A stretch of 64,000 nt of DNA from Aestuariivita sp049276915 (lineage in GTDB: Bacteria; Pseudomonadota; Alphaproteobacteria; Rhodobacterales; Rhodobacteraceae), in contig NZ_JBASXK010000158.1 of assembly GCF_049276915.1 (NCBI RefSeq), positions 1 through 64,000 on the forward strand, written 5' to 3'. Positions within the stretch are counted from its first letter, which is position 1. Each line of letters begins with the position of its first letter. Below are positions 53,020 to 62,142 of this stretch, piece after piece. A model generated the notes under the pieces. That model was not told the DNA's origin and did no database searches. It saw only the letters and a program-made list of their open reading frames with translations. The position numbers were made by a program, and so were the translations under genes.

Positions 53020-53810
53020 CACCGGACGACATCACCCGCGCCGCCGAGGATCTGTTCGCCGCCGATCATCTGGGTCAACAAATGGAGTTGCTGTCGCGCC
53101 GTCATCCCGAGATGACCATGGACGATGCCTATGCCGTGCAATCCGCGCTGATCGCGCGCAAAAAGGCGGCAGGGCGACGCAAGATCGGATGGAAAATCGG
53201 CCTGACCAGCCGGGCCATGCAGGATGCGCTCAAGATCGACACGCCCGACAGCGGCGTGCTGCTGGATGACATGGCCTTTGCGACCGGTTCTGTCGTTCCG
53301 CAAGGCCGGTTCATCCAACCCCGGATCGAGGCCGAGATTGCCTTTGTCATGAAAGCCCCCTTGTCGGATGCCGCAAGCCGCGAGGATATCATCGCTGCGA
53401 CCGATTATGTGTGCCCGAGCCTGGAAATCCTTGACACACGGATCCTTCGCGCGGACCCCGAAACGGGTCAAACGCGCACCATCGTCGATACGATTTCCGA
53501 CAACGCGGCAAATGCCGGCGTGGTGCTGGGCACCCAGCGCCATGCGCCGGATACTGACCTGCGCTGGGTCGGTGCGATCGTCAGCCGCAATGGCACGGTC
53601 GAGGAAACCGGACTGGGTGCGGGCGTGCTGAACGACCCTGTCACGTCAGTGCTTTGGCTTGCCCAGAGGATGGCACAATATGGCGCGCAGATCGAAGCCG
53701 GGGATATCGTTCTCTCCGGCTCGTTCATCCGCCCTGTTGAGTGCCCACCCAGCTCCGATATCAAGGCGGATTTTGGCCCCTTTGGCCATGTCACCATATC
53801 TTTTGAATAA
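53016..53810 (+). CDS. hpaH: 2-oxo-hept-4-ene-1,7-dioate hydratase
   Basis: Metal-dependent hydratase of the HpaH/MhpD/XylJ group. 264 residues starting MTPDDITRAAEDLFAAD. Features: QSALIARKKAAGRRKIGWKIGLTS (split: GRRKIGWKIGLTS), SGVLLDDM, PRIEAEIAFVM with the metal glutamates, VCPSLEILDTRI and VLWLAQRMAQYG. Overlaps hpaG as ATGA. HpaH hydrates the dienol to 2,4-dihydroxyhept-2-ene-dioate, which HpaI then cleaves. Confidence 0.93.
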   Translation: MTPDDITRAAEDLFAADHLGQQMELLSRRHPEMTMDDAYAVQSALIARKKAAGRRKIGWKIGLTSRAMQDALKIDTPDSGVLLDDMAFATGSVVPQGRFIQPRIEAEIAFVMKAPLSDAASREDIIAATDYVCPSLEILDTRILRADPETGQTRTIVDTISDNAANAGVVLGTQRHAPDTDLRWVGAIVSRNGTVEETGLGAGVLNDPVTSVLWLAQRMAQYGAQIEAGDIVLSGSFIRPVECPPSSDIKADFGPFGHVTISFE

Positions 53811-53823
53811 AGGAACCCCGCTG

Positions 53824-54591
53824 ATGCCTGTACCTGTCAACACGTTCAAGGCCCGCCTCAAGGCAGGCAAGCGTCTCATCGGTTGCTGGATGGGCCTGGC
53901 CGATATCAACGCCGCCGAAATCCTTGGAACGGCCGGATTTGACTGGATCGTGCTGGATGGAGAGCACGCGCCCAACGACATCCGCTCGATGCGCGACCAG
54001 CTGATCGCGTTGGAAACCTCGGACAGCCATCCGGTGGTGCGCGTGCCGATTGGCGAAACCTGGATGATCAAGCAGGTGCTGGATATCGGAGCACAGACGA
54101 TCCTGGTGCCCATCGTGGAAAGCAGGGAACAGGCCGAAGAGCTGGTACGCGCCTGCCGGTATCCTCCCGACGGTGTGCGCGGTGTCGGGGCTGCCCTGGC
54201 GCGCGCCTCGCGATTTTCTGCAATCCCCGACTATGTCACCACGGCAAATGACCAGATCTGCCTTCTGGTTCAGGTCGAAACCCGCGCAGGCATCGCCGCG
54301 CTGGATGAGATCCTGACCGTTGACGGGGTCGATGGCGTCTTTATCGGGCCCGCTGATCTGTCGGCAGACATGGGATATGGTGGAAACCCGGGTGCTCCGC
54401 AGGTTCAGGAGGTTATCCTTGGCGCGCTGCAGCGCATTGCAGACGGGGGCAAGGCACCGGGCATTCTGTCGACGAATGACACGGTAACGGAAATCTACCG
54501 CGATGCCGGAGCACAGTTCCTGGCGGTGGGTATCGACGTTCTGATGTTGGCGCAGACGGCCCGAGCGGCAGCCGCGAAATGGAAAGCCTGA
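53824..54591 (+). CDS. hpaI: 4-hydroxy-2-oxo-heptane-1,7-dioate aldolase
   Basis: Class II pyruvate aldolase that splits 4-hydroxy-2-oxoheptanedioate into pyruvate and succinate semialdehyde. 255 residues from the ATG at 53824. HpcH/HpaI family marks: GCWMGLADINAAEILGTAGFDWIVLDGEHAPND (split: FDWIVLDGEHAPND), ILVPIVESREQAEELVRACRYPP (VESREQAEELV), metal-binding Glu in QVETRAGI and the VFIGPADLSADMG loop with Asp. Last gene of the operon. Its product succinate semialdehyde would be used by GabD-like enzymes such as that at 16320. Confidence 0.95.
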   Translation: MPVPVNTFKARLKAGKRLIGCWMGLADINAAEILGTAGFDWIVLDGEHAPNDIRSMRDQLIALETSDSHPVVRVPIGETWMIKQVLDIGAQTILVPIVESREQAEELVRACRYPPDGVRGVGAALARASRFSAIPDYVTTANDQICLLVQVETRAGIAALDEILTVDGVDGVFIGPADLSADMGYGGNPGAPQVQEVILGALQRIADGGKAPGILSTNDTVTEIYRDAGAQFLAVGIDVLMLAQTARAAAAKWKA

Positions 54592-54627
54592 CGCCCTCAA
54601 GGCCCCATTTGCGTGCAAGCCCCCAAT

Positions 54628-54656
54628 CCTGTGAGGGAATTCACATCGCTCACAGG
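54628..54656. terminator. Inverted repeat between convergent hpaI and DUF3095 genes
   Basis: CCTGTGAG (54628-54635), 13 bases, CTCACAGG (54649-54656), perfect 8-bp stem that overlaps the stop codon of the DUF3095 gene. No T-run. A possible shared transcription end. Confidence 0.4.
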
Positions 54657-55789
54657 TGCGCTTTCATCCGCGATGCGGCAAGCGTGTAGCCACCCGCCGC
54701 CCCGTCGATGAAATGCACGTGATCATCGCGCATGAAAGACGGAACGATGCAGGTCATCATCGCCTCGTCCTGTTCTGACATCCCAAAACGCACGGACCCC
54801 TCTGCCTGCGCGCGCTCCAGCGTCGCCAACAGCGCATCGCGGGTGGCCGGATCGCAATCAAGCGTCATCTTCAAGCCATCCTCGAATTTGCGGAAATCGG
54901 CATTCTCGCCCACAACCCGGGCATAGCGGCGGGCATCAAAGCCACCCAGTTTGATTCCTGTTCGGATCAGGAACCAGGCCACAAAGCTTTCAAACCAGAC
55001 CTTGCGCCGTGCTTTGGCCAGGCTTTGCGATCCACGCTGGGAATGCGCTTCCAGAGTGGCCCCTGCCGGCGGCCAGTCCGAACCCGGACCCTGCGCAGGT
55101 GCGGGATGTCCTTGCCGTTCCAGTGGGCGGGCGATGGCGATCACCTCGGCGGCCACCTTGGAAAAGCGGGCAGGATCCTGGGTCGGCATGATAACCAGAG
55201 ACAGGATCAATCCATGACGCGCCTTCATGTGAGACCACCGGCAGGACAGGCCTGTCAGATCAGGCACAGCGCCCTCTGCGGACGGCGGCAGGCTATAGAC
55301 ACCGCTTTTCATCTGCTGTTCGGCCCAAGACAGGCCTCCTCCGGTAAACATCGCATAATGTGCCTCGGGCGCGGCCTCGAACTTGGCGACGCGCACCGTG
55401 TGGCCCGCTTTGGCACAATCGGCTGCAGGCACCAGTGCCGCACGCAGGGTGATTCCGAATTCGGCCATGGCCCAGGTTTGCGTAGCCGCAAGCGCCTCTT
55501 CTACGACGGCGCGGGTTTCGGGCCAGATTGCAAACGCGGCGCCGTCTCCGCCAAAGATGAAAGGAAAGGCGAGCCCCTTCAGCGCGTTCATCACCGCCGA
55601 GATCACGGCCGCCCCGACCATGTTCACCGTCTTGTATCGTCCGGCCGCAACCAGACCGGTGGAATCGACGATATCGGACACGCCGATCAGCCAGCCTTTC
55701 GGCACATCGACAAAACGCGCTGGATCAGCCATCTCGTCGAACCGCGTACAAGCGGTCAGGTCATCGTAAAACGCAGCGCTCTGAAACAT
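54650..55789 (-). CDS. DUF3095 cyclase-like protein
   Basis: 379 residues from the ATG at 55789. The N-terminal half resembles a class III nucleotide cyclase catalytic domain: GVSDIVDSTGLVAAGRYKTVNMVGAA (here SDIVDST and FGGDGAAFAIWP give the two metal/P-loop-like segments) with the FGGDG turn of GGDEF/cyclase folds. The C-terminal half carries DUF3095-specific sequence (LAWFLIRTGIK-like VAWFLIRTGIKLGGFDARRY and DQDEAMMTCIVPSF-like SEQDEAMMTCIVPS). Whether it makes cAMP is unknown. Divergent from an MFS transporter. Confidence 0.88.
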   Translation of the reverse strand: MFQSAAFYDDLTACTRFDEMADPARFVDVPKGWLIGVSDIVDSTGLVAAGRYKTVNMVGAAVISAVMNALKGLAFPFIFGGDGAAFAIWPETRAVVEEALAATQTWAMAEFGITLRAALVPAADCAKAGHTVRVAKFEAAPEAHYAMFTGGGLSWAEQQMKSGVYSLPPSAEGAVPDLTGLSCRWSHMKARHGLILSLVIMPTQDPARFSKVAAEVIAIARPLERQGHPAPAQGPGSDWPPAGATLEAHSQRGSQSLAKARRKVWFESFVAWFLIRTGIKLGGFDARRYARVVGENADFRKFEDGLKMTLDCDPATRDALLATLERAQAEGSVRFGMSEQDEAMMTCIVPSFMRDDHVHFIDGAAGGYTLAASRMKAHL

Positions 55790-55877
55790 GGCCCAGCATA
55801 CGTCGAAATCGCAGGTCCCGCCACAGGTCTTGCCAGCGCCATCCCCTCGTGTCACGCAGATCTGAAGAGGGAGGCCA

Positions 55878-57056
55878 ATGCGCATGCAGGCTGGTTTGAT
55901 CGTTCTATGTCTGGCCTATGTGCTGAGCCAGTTCTTTCGCGCCTTCCTGGCGGTTCTGGCAACGGTGCTGGAAACCGATATCGGAGCCAGTGCAGAAGAC
56001 CTCGCCTTTGCGTCCGGCCTCTGGTTCCTGGTGTTTGCCACCATGCAATTGCCCGTCGGCTGGGCACTGGACACCATCGGCCCGCGTCGCACCGCTGCCA
56101 GTTTGATGGCAGTCGGGGCCGGGGGTGGTGCCGCGCTGTTTGCAATGGCAACCGCGCCCTGGCAGATCAGCGTGGCGATGGGGCTGATCGGGCTTGGCTG
56201 CTCGCCTGCACTGATGGCGTCGTATTTCATCTTTGCGCGGGAGTATCCGCCGGCGAAATTCGCCACACTGGCCGCCCTCATGCTGGGGGTCGGCTCGCTG
56301 GGCAACCTGGTGGCGTCATATCCCACAGCCTGGGCAAGCGAAGTCATTGGTTGGCGCGCCACTCTCGGAGCACTCTCGCTGATGGGCTTTGCTGTCGCGG
56401 CTGGTATTTTCCTGAAAGTCCGAGACCCTGAACAATTGGTTTCAGACCACAAAGGTTCGGTTCTGGATATTCTGAAGCTCCCGGTTGTCTGGCCGATTTT
56501 GGCCCTGATGCTTGTGAACTATGCCCCGTCAGGTGCGATTCGAGGGCTGTGGATCGGCCCTTATCTCAGCGATGTCTATGGTCTGAGCCCCACGCAGATC
56601 GGGCAGGCCACACTTGCCATGGGTGTTGCGATGATCCTTGGCACATTGGCATTCGGGCCTCTGGATCGCATATTCGGAAGCCGCAAATGGGTGGTACTGG
56701 CTGGCAACCTGGCCTGCGCGCTGACGGTGCTGATCCTTGCCTTGTATGTTGAGGCTAGCGTTCTGGCCGTCGCGGCCCTGATGGCTCTGGCTGGTTTTAC
56801 CGGAGCGACATATCCGGTGATTATCGCCCATGCCCGCGCGTTTTTCCCCGCGCATCTGACGGGTCGTGGTGTGACGCTGATGAACCTTTTCGGGATGGGA
56901 GGCATCGGCATCATGCAATTCCTTTCAGGACGCCTGCATGGTGCCTATTCAGGCGAGAGCGCGGCTTTGCCCTATCAGGTGATCTTTGCGTTCTTTGGCA
57001 TCAGTCTTTTGCTGGGTGTTCTGATTTACGCGTTTTCGCGCGACTCTGTTGACTGA
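55878..57056 (+). CDS. MFS transporter, unknown substrate
   Basis: 392 residues, twelve hydrophobic helices. N-terminal LAYVLSQFFRAFLAVLATVLETDI and PVGWALDTIGPRRTAASLMA (signature A loop DTIGPRRT), mid-protein loop near 180-210 (VRDPEQLVSDHKGSVLDILK), then the second half with FGPLDRIFGSRKWV. The pattern resembles the YbfB/nitrate-type MFS groups but I cannot name a substrate. GAGGGAGG before the ATG. Not related to the Bcr/CflA-type protein at 17974 except by superfamily. Confidence 0.9.
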   Translation: MRMQAGLIVLCLAYVLSQFFRAFLAVLATVLETDIGASAEDLAFASGLWFLVFATMQLPVGWALDTIGPRRTAASLMAVGAGGGAALFAMATAPWQISVAMGLIGLGCSPALMASYFIFAREYPPAKFATLAALMLGVGSLGNLVASYPTAWASEVIGWRATLGALSLMGFAVAAGIFLKVRDPEQLVSDHKGSVLDILKLPVVWPILALMLVNYAPSGAIRGLWIGPYLSDVYGLSPTQIGQATLAMGVAMILGTLAFGPLDRIFGSRKWVVLAGNLACALTVLILALYVEASVLAVAALMALAGFTGATYPVIIAHARAFFPAHLTGRGVTLMNLFGMGGIGIMQFLSGRLHGAYSGESAALPYQVIFAFFGISLLLGVLIYAFSRDSVD

Positions 57057-57140
57057 CAAGCCCCTTTCGCAATCCGCATACAGGGTATATCAGGCCCGCG
57101 CTGACCGGTGGATCACCTCCGCCACATTGGAGAAAACAAA

Positions 57141-58163
57141 ATGGGTTACAAAGTCGTCGTCGTGGGTGCCACTGGGAATGTGGGCCGCGAAATGCTGAAC
57201 ATCCTGGCCGAGCGCCAGTTCCCTGTGGATGAGCTTGCCGCGCTGGCTTCGCGCCGTTCGCTGGGCACCGAAGTTTCGTTTGGCGACAAGACCCTCAATA
57301 CACAGGATATCGAGCAATTCGACTGGGCAGGCTGGGACATGGCTCTGTTCGCCATTGGCTCGGACGCAACAAAGATCCACGCGCCCAAAGCCGCCAAAGC
57401 GGGCTGCGTGGTGATCGATAACTCGTCGCTCTATCGCTATGACGCGGATGTGCCGCTGATCGTTCCCGAAGTGAACCCTGAGGCGATCCACGACTATTCC
57501 AAGAAAAACATCATCGCCAACCCCAACTGTTCAACCGCACAGATGGTCGTAGCCCTGAAACCGCTGCATGACCGCGCGACGATCAAACGGGTGGTGGTCT
57601 CGACCTATCAATCCGTCTCGGGTGCGGGCAAGGAAGGCATGGATGAGCTTTGGGACCAGACCAAAGCGATCTACAATCCGACCTCCGAAGTGCCTCCCAG
57701 CAAGTTCACCAAGCAAATCGCGTTCAACGTGATTCCTCATATCGACGTCTTTCTTGATGATGGTTCCACCAAGGAAGAATGGAAGATGGTCGCCGAGACG
57801 AAAAAGATCCTGGACAAGAAGATCAAGGTCACGGCCACCTGCGTGCGTGTGCCGGTCTTTGTCGGTCATTCCGAAGCGATCAACATCGAAACCGAAGACT
57901 TTCTGGATGAACACGAAGCCCGCGATATTCTGCGCGAAGCTCCGGGCATCATGGTGATCGACAAGCGAGAAGACGGAGGCTACGTCACGCCGGTGGAATG
58001 TGCGGGCGATTACGCCACCTTCATCAGCCGCATCCGTCAGGACAGCACGATCGACAACGGTTTGAATCTGTGGTGCGTCAGCGACAACCTGCGCAAGGGC
58101 GCGGCCCTCAACGCTGTGCAGATCGCCGAACTTTTGGGCCGTGAAGTCCTCAAGAAGGGCTGA
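57141..58163 (+). CDS. asd: Aspartate-semialdehyde dehydrogenase
   Basis: Reduces aspartyl phosphate to aspartate semialdehyde, the branch to lysine/DAP, threonine and methionine. 340 residues from the ATG at 57141 behind TTGGAG. Features: VVVVGATGNVGREMLNILAER (NADP loop GATGNVG), catalytic Cys in NPNCSTAQMVVALKPLH (NPNCSTAQ), VVVSTYQSVSGAGKEGMDEL and the active-site His in VPVFVGHSEA. It ends before a strong terminator and is a monocistronic unit. Confidence 0.97.
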   Translation: MGYKVVVVGATGNVGREMLNILAERQFPVDELAALASRRSLGTEVSFGDKTLNTQDIEQFDWAGWDMALFAIGSDATKIHAPKAAKAGCVVIDNSSLYRYDADVPLIVPEVNPEAIHDYSKKNIIANPNCSTAQMVVALKPLHDRATIKRVVVSTYQSVSGAGKEGMDELWDQTKAIYNPTSEVPPSKFTKQIAFNVIPHIDVFLDDGSTKEEWKMVAETKKILDKKIKVTATCVRVPVFVGHSEAINIETEDFLDEHEARDILREAPGIMVIDKREDGGYVTPVECAGDYATFISRIRQDSTIDNGLNLWCVSDNLRKGAALNAVQIAELLGREVLKKG

Positions 58164-58181
58164 TCTCAAAAATCCTCGCAC

Positions 58182-58209
58182 AAAGGGCACCCCGGTGGTG
58201 CCCTTTTTT
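58182..58209 (+). terminator. Rho-independent terminator of asd
   Basis: GGGCACC (58185-58191), five-base loop, GGTGCCC (58197-58203) and T6, extended by AAA before the stem pairing with the first Ts. Starts about 20 bases after the asd stop. The remaining gap to 58408 is AT-rich and contains only the promoter region of the next gene. Confidence 0.92.
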
Positions 58210-58408
58210 CAGGCAGGGCTGGCTCAAGCAAACCCTGTTTTCAGCCTGCGTGCACCAACACCTGCTCAGGTCAGGCGCTAACAGCGGTTTTCTTGCAACA
58301 ATTTTTTGCATGCTGAAGTTACTGTCCTGATTTCAGACACAATCTCCTGTCTTACTTTTCGAATAACAAAAACCCGAGGCAGTCTTTCATACCGGACAGG
58401 AGACCCAC

Positions 58409-58738
58409 ATGCTGGACGAACACCGTTCACACTTTCCCACGGATAGCACAGATCCGCGCGATGCAATCGACAGCGAAACCGCGTGTTTGCTGCGCAGTTT
58501 CATGGTTCCTGCGATTGATGCAGCGCTGAACTGGAGCGATCTCAACAGCGCGCTTGAGCGCAAGGGCTTTGCCGTCGGCTTTCGCGACGGTCGGCTGATC
58601 TTCAAGCGACTCGAAGACGGGCAGGAAGTCTGCACCGGGCGTGTACTGGGCACACCGCTTCGCGATCTGGTCAAGAAACTGGGCCGCCCCTGTGTCCGCG
58701 CACATTCTGACGGCCACACCGGATCACTGATGGTCTGA
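58409..58738 (+). CDS. Small protein, unknown function
   Basis: 109 residues: MLDEHRSHFP, CLLRSFMVPAIDAALNW, then a compact alpha/beta part LERKGFAVGFRDGRLIFKRLEDG and GRVLGTPLRDLVKKLGRPCVR. The second half recalls the short C-terminal module seen in some relaxase and DNA-processing proteins (a single strand pair with a 'L..hG' helix), but the similarity is vague. GGAGACCC precedes the ATG. Convergent with the carbonic anhydrase gene five bases away. Confidence 0.7.
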   Translation: MLDEHRSHFPTDSTDPRDAIDSETACLLRSFMVPAIDAALNWSDLNSALERKGFAVGFRDGRLIFKRLEDGQEVCTGRVLGTPLRDLVKKLGRPCVRAHSDGHTGSLMV

Positions 58739-58743
58739 ACGCC

Positions 58744-59394
58744 TCAGACCGGGATGAACTTGCCTGACGCGGGATCAAAGCAATCCAGCCCGCCTTCACC
58801 GATATCGGTCCACAAACCGTGCAGTGTAAGCGCCCCTGACGCGACAGCCTCGGCCACGAAGGGGAACGTCATCAGGTTGTCGAGCGAGGTAAGCACCGCA
58901 AGATGCTCAAGCTCGCGCAGCTGGGCCTGTTTGTCGCCAACATCGGCGACCTCGTCATAGCGAGGTTTGAGGATATCCATCCAGCGACCAATGAAGCTGG
59001 CCTTTTCCTCCAACTCGGGTGCCCGACCCTCGCACATCTCGATACAGCTCTGAACTCCGCCGCAGCTGGAATGCCCCAGCACGATCAGATGCGCCACCTT
59101 GAGGTGCTGCACCGCATATTCCACAGCCGCACTGGTGCCATGGTGATCGCCATCCGGCTCATAGGGAGGCACAAGATTGGCGATATTGCGATGGATAAAG
59201 AACTCACCCTGATCCGCGCCGAAAATCGACGTCACATGCACCCGGCTGTCACAACAGGAAATCACCATGGCGCGCGGTCGCTGACCTTCGCTGGCCAATC
59301 GGCGGTACCAGGCACTGTTTTCTGAATAGGATGTCGCCTTCCAACCCTGATAGCGCTGCAAAAGGTAGGTCGGCAACGGCTTGGCAAATTGCAT
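58744..59394 (-). CDS. Beta-class carbonic anhydrase
   Basis: Zinc enzyme interconverting CO2 and bicarbonate. 216 residues from the ATG at 59394 (MQFAKPLPTYLLQRYQGWK); the upstream ATG at 59436 would add a basic lead without a better site. Zinc ligands Cys48, His108, Cys111 (ISCCDSRV and LGHSSCGG) and the Asp49/Arg51 dyad are intact. GTSAAVEYAVQHLKVAHLIVLGH (split) and the C-terminal LTLHGLWTDIGEG are typical of the roseobacter sequence type. Confidence 0.95.
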   Translation of the reverse strand: MQFAKPLPTYLLQRYQGWKATSYSENSAWYRRLASEGQRPRAMVISCCDSRVHVTSIFGADQGEFFIHRNIANLVPPYEPDGDHHGTSAAVEYAVQHLKVAHLIVLGHSSCGGVQSCIEMCEGRAPELEEKASFIGRWMDILKPRYDEVADVGDKQAQLRELEHLAVLTSLDNLMTFPFVAEAVASGALTLHGLWTDIGEGGLDCFDPASGKFIPV

Positions 59395-59569
59395 GTCCCG
59401 GATCCGATTTCTTTGTTTAGTGTTTGCGCGGCTCACCGAACCGTTTTCCCGGCGATACCTGCATTTGTCACCAAATTCGAGCGATAAGACAGCGCAGGCT
59501 CAACCTTTTGCAAACCACCGCCCGCGATAGTGGGCCTTGCCGTGGGGGCACAAATAAGGGTGAGTAAAC

Positions 59570-59950
59570 GTGGCGGACATAACAACACTTGTCCAGGCGG
59601 AACAGGTTCGTCTGGATTCAGACAGTCTGGGTGCGCTCTACAGACAGTTGGGCGAGGCCAACGCGGACGAAGTCATTTGCCGCGCGGTTGAAGAACTGGC
59701 CGTGCGCCTGACGCAAAGCGAAAGGCTCTGGCGCGAAGGTGACTGGGCCGCATTGCGCAAAAGCGTGCGCTCTCTGGTGGCAATCTCCAAGCAGGTCGGC
59801 ATGTCCAAGCTGTCGCGGGTGGCAGGTGATGTCATCACGGCACTGGATAACAATGACGCCGTTGCCGCCGCCGCCACGCTGACGCGGTTGCTGCGCGTGG
59901 GCGAAAGGTCTCTTACCGCTGTCTGGGATTTGCAGGATCTCTCCATCTGA
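59570..59950 (+). CDS. Small helical protein, unknown function
   Basis: 126 residues starting at GTG (59570) behind AAGGGTGAG. All-helical with ADITTLVQAEQVRLDSDSL, VEELAVRLTQSERLWREGDW and LRKSVRSLVAISKQVGMSKLSRVAG. The last segment has the shape of a histidine-phosphotransfer (HPt) helix pair but no phosphorylatable His in an HxxK motif is present. Ala-rich C-terminus. Upstream of the M17 peptidase gene, 69 bases away; may be part of that transcript. Confidence 0.65.
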   Translation: MADITTLVQAEQVRLDSDSLGALYRQLGEANADEVICRAVEELAVRLTQSERLWREGDWAALRKSVRSLVAISKQVGMSKLSRVAGDVITALDNNDAVAAAATLTRLLRVGERSLTAVWDLQDLSI

Positions 59951-60019
59951 GCGCTTGCGGCCCGGCACAGTCCGGTTAGGCTGCAGTCAGATCACTCTGA
60001 CACAAAAGGCCTGTCCTGA

Positions 60020-61405
60020 ATGAGCTTGACCTTCGCCCCCGCTGACAGCACCGCAGTCCCTCTGGTCATCCTGGAGGCGGACAGCTTCCCGAACTGGCTG
60101 GATGAGCAGCCGGAGGCCACGCGCACCTGGATCACCGCTCAGGGCTTTACCGCCGCCATTGGCAGCGCACTGACCCTGCCGGATGCAGACGGAAAGATCG
60201 CGATGGCCCTTGCCGGAATCGGCACAGCCAAGACCCGCAGACGCGGTCGCTTCGCCCTGGCCGCCTCTGCCGTCAAACTGCCCAAAGGTATCTACCGCAT
60301 TGCCTCGGGCCTGCCCACGGATTCGGCCGAAACCGAGTGCCTCGGGTGGCTTCTGGCAAGATACAGCTTTCAGCGATATCACGCAGCGCCCAACACATTC
60401 CCGGACCTTGTCGCCCCTGATGGCGTTGATGCCACCCGTATCGAAGCCATGGCCGCTGGCGAAGCCCTCACCCGTGACCTCATCAACACCCCAACTTCCG
60501 ACATGGGCCCTGATGCGCTGGAAGGGGCAGCGCGTGCCCTGGCCGATCAGTTCAAGGCGCAGATCGACGTCACAACCGGCGACGCATTGCTCGATGCCAA
60601 TTTCCCGATGATTCATGCGGTCGGGCGGGCCTCCTGCACGGCACCACGGCTGATCGACATGCGCTGGGGTTACAGCGGTCCGCAACTGGTTCTTGTGGGC
60701 AAAGGCGTGTGCTTTGACACCGGCGGACTCAATCTCAAGCCCGGTACCTCGATGGGTCTGATGAAGAAGGATATGGGTGGCGCGGCGACCGTGCTTGGTC
60801 TGGCACATATGATCATGGCGCTCAATCTGCCGATACGCCTGCGCGTTCTGATCCCGGCGGTGGAAAACTCGGTGTCGGGTAACGCCTTCCGCCCGCAGGA
60901 TATCCTCACCTCACGCAAGGGGCTGACGGTTGAGATCAACAACACCGACGCAGAGGGCCGGCTTATACTGGCCGATGCACTGGCGCTGGCAGATGAAAGC
61001 ACGCCTGACCTGATTGTGTCGATGGCGACCCTCACAGGGGCCGCACGCGTAGCCGTAGGCCCGGATCTCGCGCCCTTCTTCTCGGATAGCGACAAGGATG
61101 CGACAGATCTGTCAAGCGCGGGTGCGCAGATGGCTGATCCTCTCTGGCGCCTGCCCTTCCACGAGCCTTATGAAACGATGATCGAACCGGGCATCGCCGA
61201 TCTGGACAATGCACCCAGTGGCGGATTCGCCGGATGCATCACCGCCGCGCTGTTTCTGCGCCGCTTTGTGACCGATACACCCCGCTATGTGCATTTCGAT
61301 ATCTACGGCTGGCAACCCACTCCCGCGCCCGCGCGGCCCAAAGGCGGTGTCGGCATGGGCGCACGAGCCATCCTGGCCGCACTGCCGCAGCTTCTCGACC
61401 TGTGA
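60020..61405 (+). CDS. Leucyl aminopeptidase family (M17) peptidase
   Basis: Two-metal M17 aminopeptidase, 461 residues, cytoplasmic hexamer in relatives. N-terminal macro-like domain to about residue 150, then the catalytic domain with LVGKGVCFDTGGLNLKPG, KKDMGGAATVLG, and the M17 signature NTDAEGRLIL, plus ADESTPDLIVSMATLTGAARVAVG (quoted in part). Metal-binding Lys, Asp and Glu are in place. It differs from E. coli PepA in the N-terminal half and is closer to the PepB/'family' members. GTG of the NlpC gene overlaps its stop. Confidence 0.92.
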   Translation: MSLTFAPADSTAVPLVILEADSFPNWLDEQPEATRTWITAQGFTAAIGSALTLPDADGKIAMALAGIGTAKTRRRGRFALAASAVKLPKGIYRIASGLPTDSAETECLGWLLARYSFQRYHAAPNTFPDLVAPDGVDATRIEAMAAGEALTRDLINTPTSDMGPDALEGAARALADQFKAQIDVTTGDALLDANFPMIHAVGRASCTAPRLIDMRWGYSGPQLVLVGKGVCFDTGGLNLKPGTSMGLMKKDMGGAATVLGLAHMIMALNLPIRLRVLIPAVENSVSGNAFRPQDILTSRKGLTVEINNTDAEGRLILADALALADESTPDLIVSMATLTGAARVAVGPDLAPFFSDSDKDATDLSSAGAQMADPLWRLPFHEPYETMIEPGIADLDNAPSGGFAGCITAALFLRRFVTDTPRYVHFDIYGWQPTPAPARPKGGVGMGARAILAALPQLLDL

Positions 61406-62142
61406 GCACGCCCATGCAAATCGGTGTCCCTTTGGTCGATCTGCGTCGCACGGCGCAGGGCCCAAGGGATCGGCAACTGCTGCTGGGTGATGCGGTGGAT
61501 GTCCTCGAGACACAAAGCGAATCCGTCCGCGTCAAGGCGCTGAAGGACGGCTACACCGGTTACCTGCCCGCCCGCGTTCTGGCACCACGCAGCCCTCCGA
61601 CCCATTTTGTGTGCGCAGCCGCCACCCACGCTTATCACGAACCGGATCTCAAAAGCCCGGATCTCGAACTGCTGAGCTTTGGCGCAGGCCTCACGGTCTC
61701 GGGCAAGCAAAACGGCTTTGCGCGGACCAATCGCGGATATGTGCCCGCAATCCACCTCCGACCCCGCGAAACCCCATGCGCTGACCCGATAGAGGTCGCG
61801 GAACTCTTTCTGGGCACGCCCTATCTGTGGGGCGGAAACAGCCGCTCGGGTATTGACTGTTCGGGCCTCGTGCAAGCCGCCTGCCTGGCCTGCGATATCC
61901 CCTGCCCCGCAGACAGCGGCCCGCAGGAAGCCGACCTTGGCCACAGCCTGCCCAAAGACACGCCCCCCCAACGCGGCGACCTGCTCTTCTGGAAAGGCCA
62001 TGTCGCCTGGGTGATCTCCCCAACCCGGCTGCTTCACGCCAATGCCCATGCCATGGCAACGACCACCGAGGATCTGCAGACAGCAATTGCACGGATCAAG
62101 GCCGCCGGAGACGGACCTGTGACCAGTCACAAAAGACTCTGA
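61402..62142 (+). CDS. NlpC/P60 family cysteine hydrolase
   Basis: 246 residues from the GTG at 61402, whose GTGA overlaps the peptidase stop; an ATG at 61414 is the alternative. Two SH3-like regions come first (VKALKDGYTGYLPARVL and GKQNGFARTNRGYVPA), then the NlpC/P60 core: TPYLWGGNSRSGIDCSGLVQ with the nucleophile Cys, and His in RGDLLFWKGHVAWVIS. Such proteins cut D-glutamyl-mDAP bonds in peptidoglycan peptides. No signal peptide is visible, so it may act on cytoplasmic muropeptides, in line with its aminopeptidase partner. Confidence 0.93.
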   Translation: MSTPMQIGVPLVDLRRTAQGPRDRQLLLGDAVDVLETQSESVRVKALKDGYTGYLPARVLAPRSPPTHFVCAAATHAYHEPDLKSPDLELLSFGAGLTVSGKQNGFARTNRGYVPAIHLRPRETPCADPIEVAELFLGTPYLWGGNSRSGIDCSGLVQAACLACDIPCPADSGPQEADLGHSLPKDTPPQRGDLLFWKGHVAWVISPTRLLHANAHAMATTTEDLQTAIARIKAAGDGPVTSHKRL

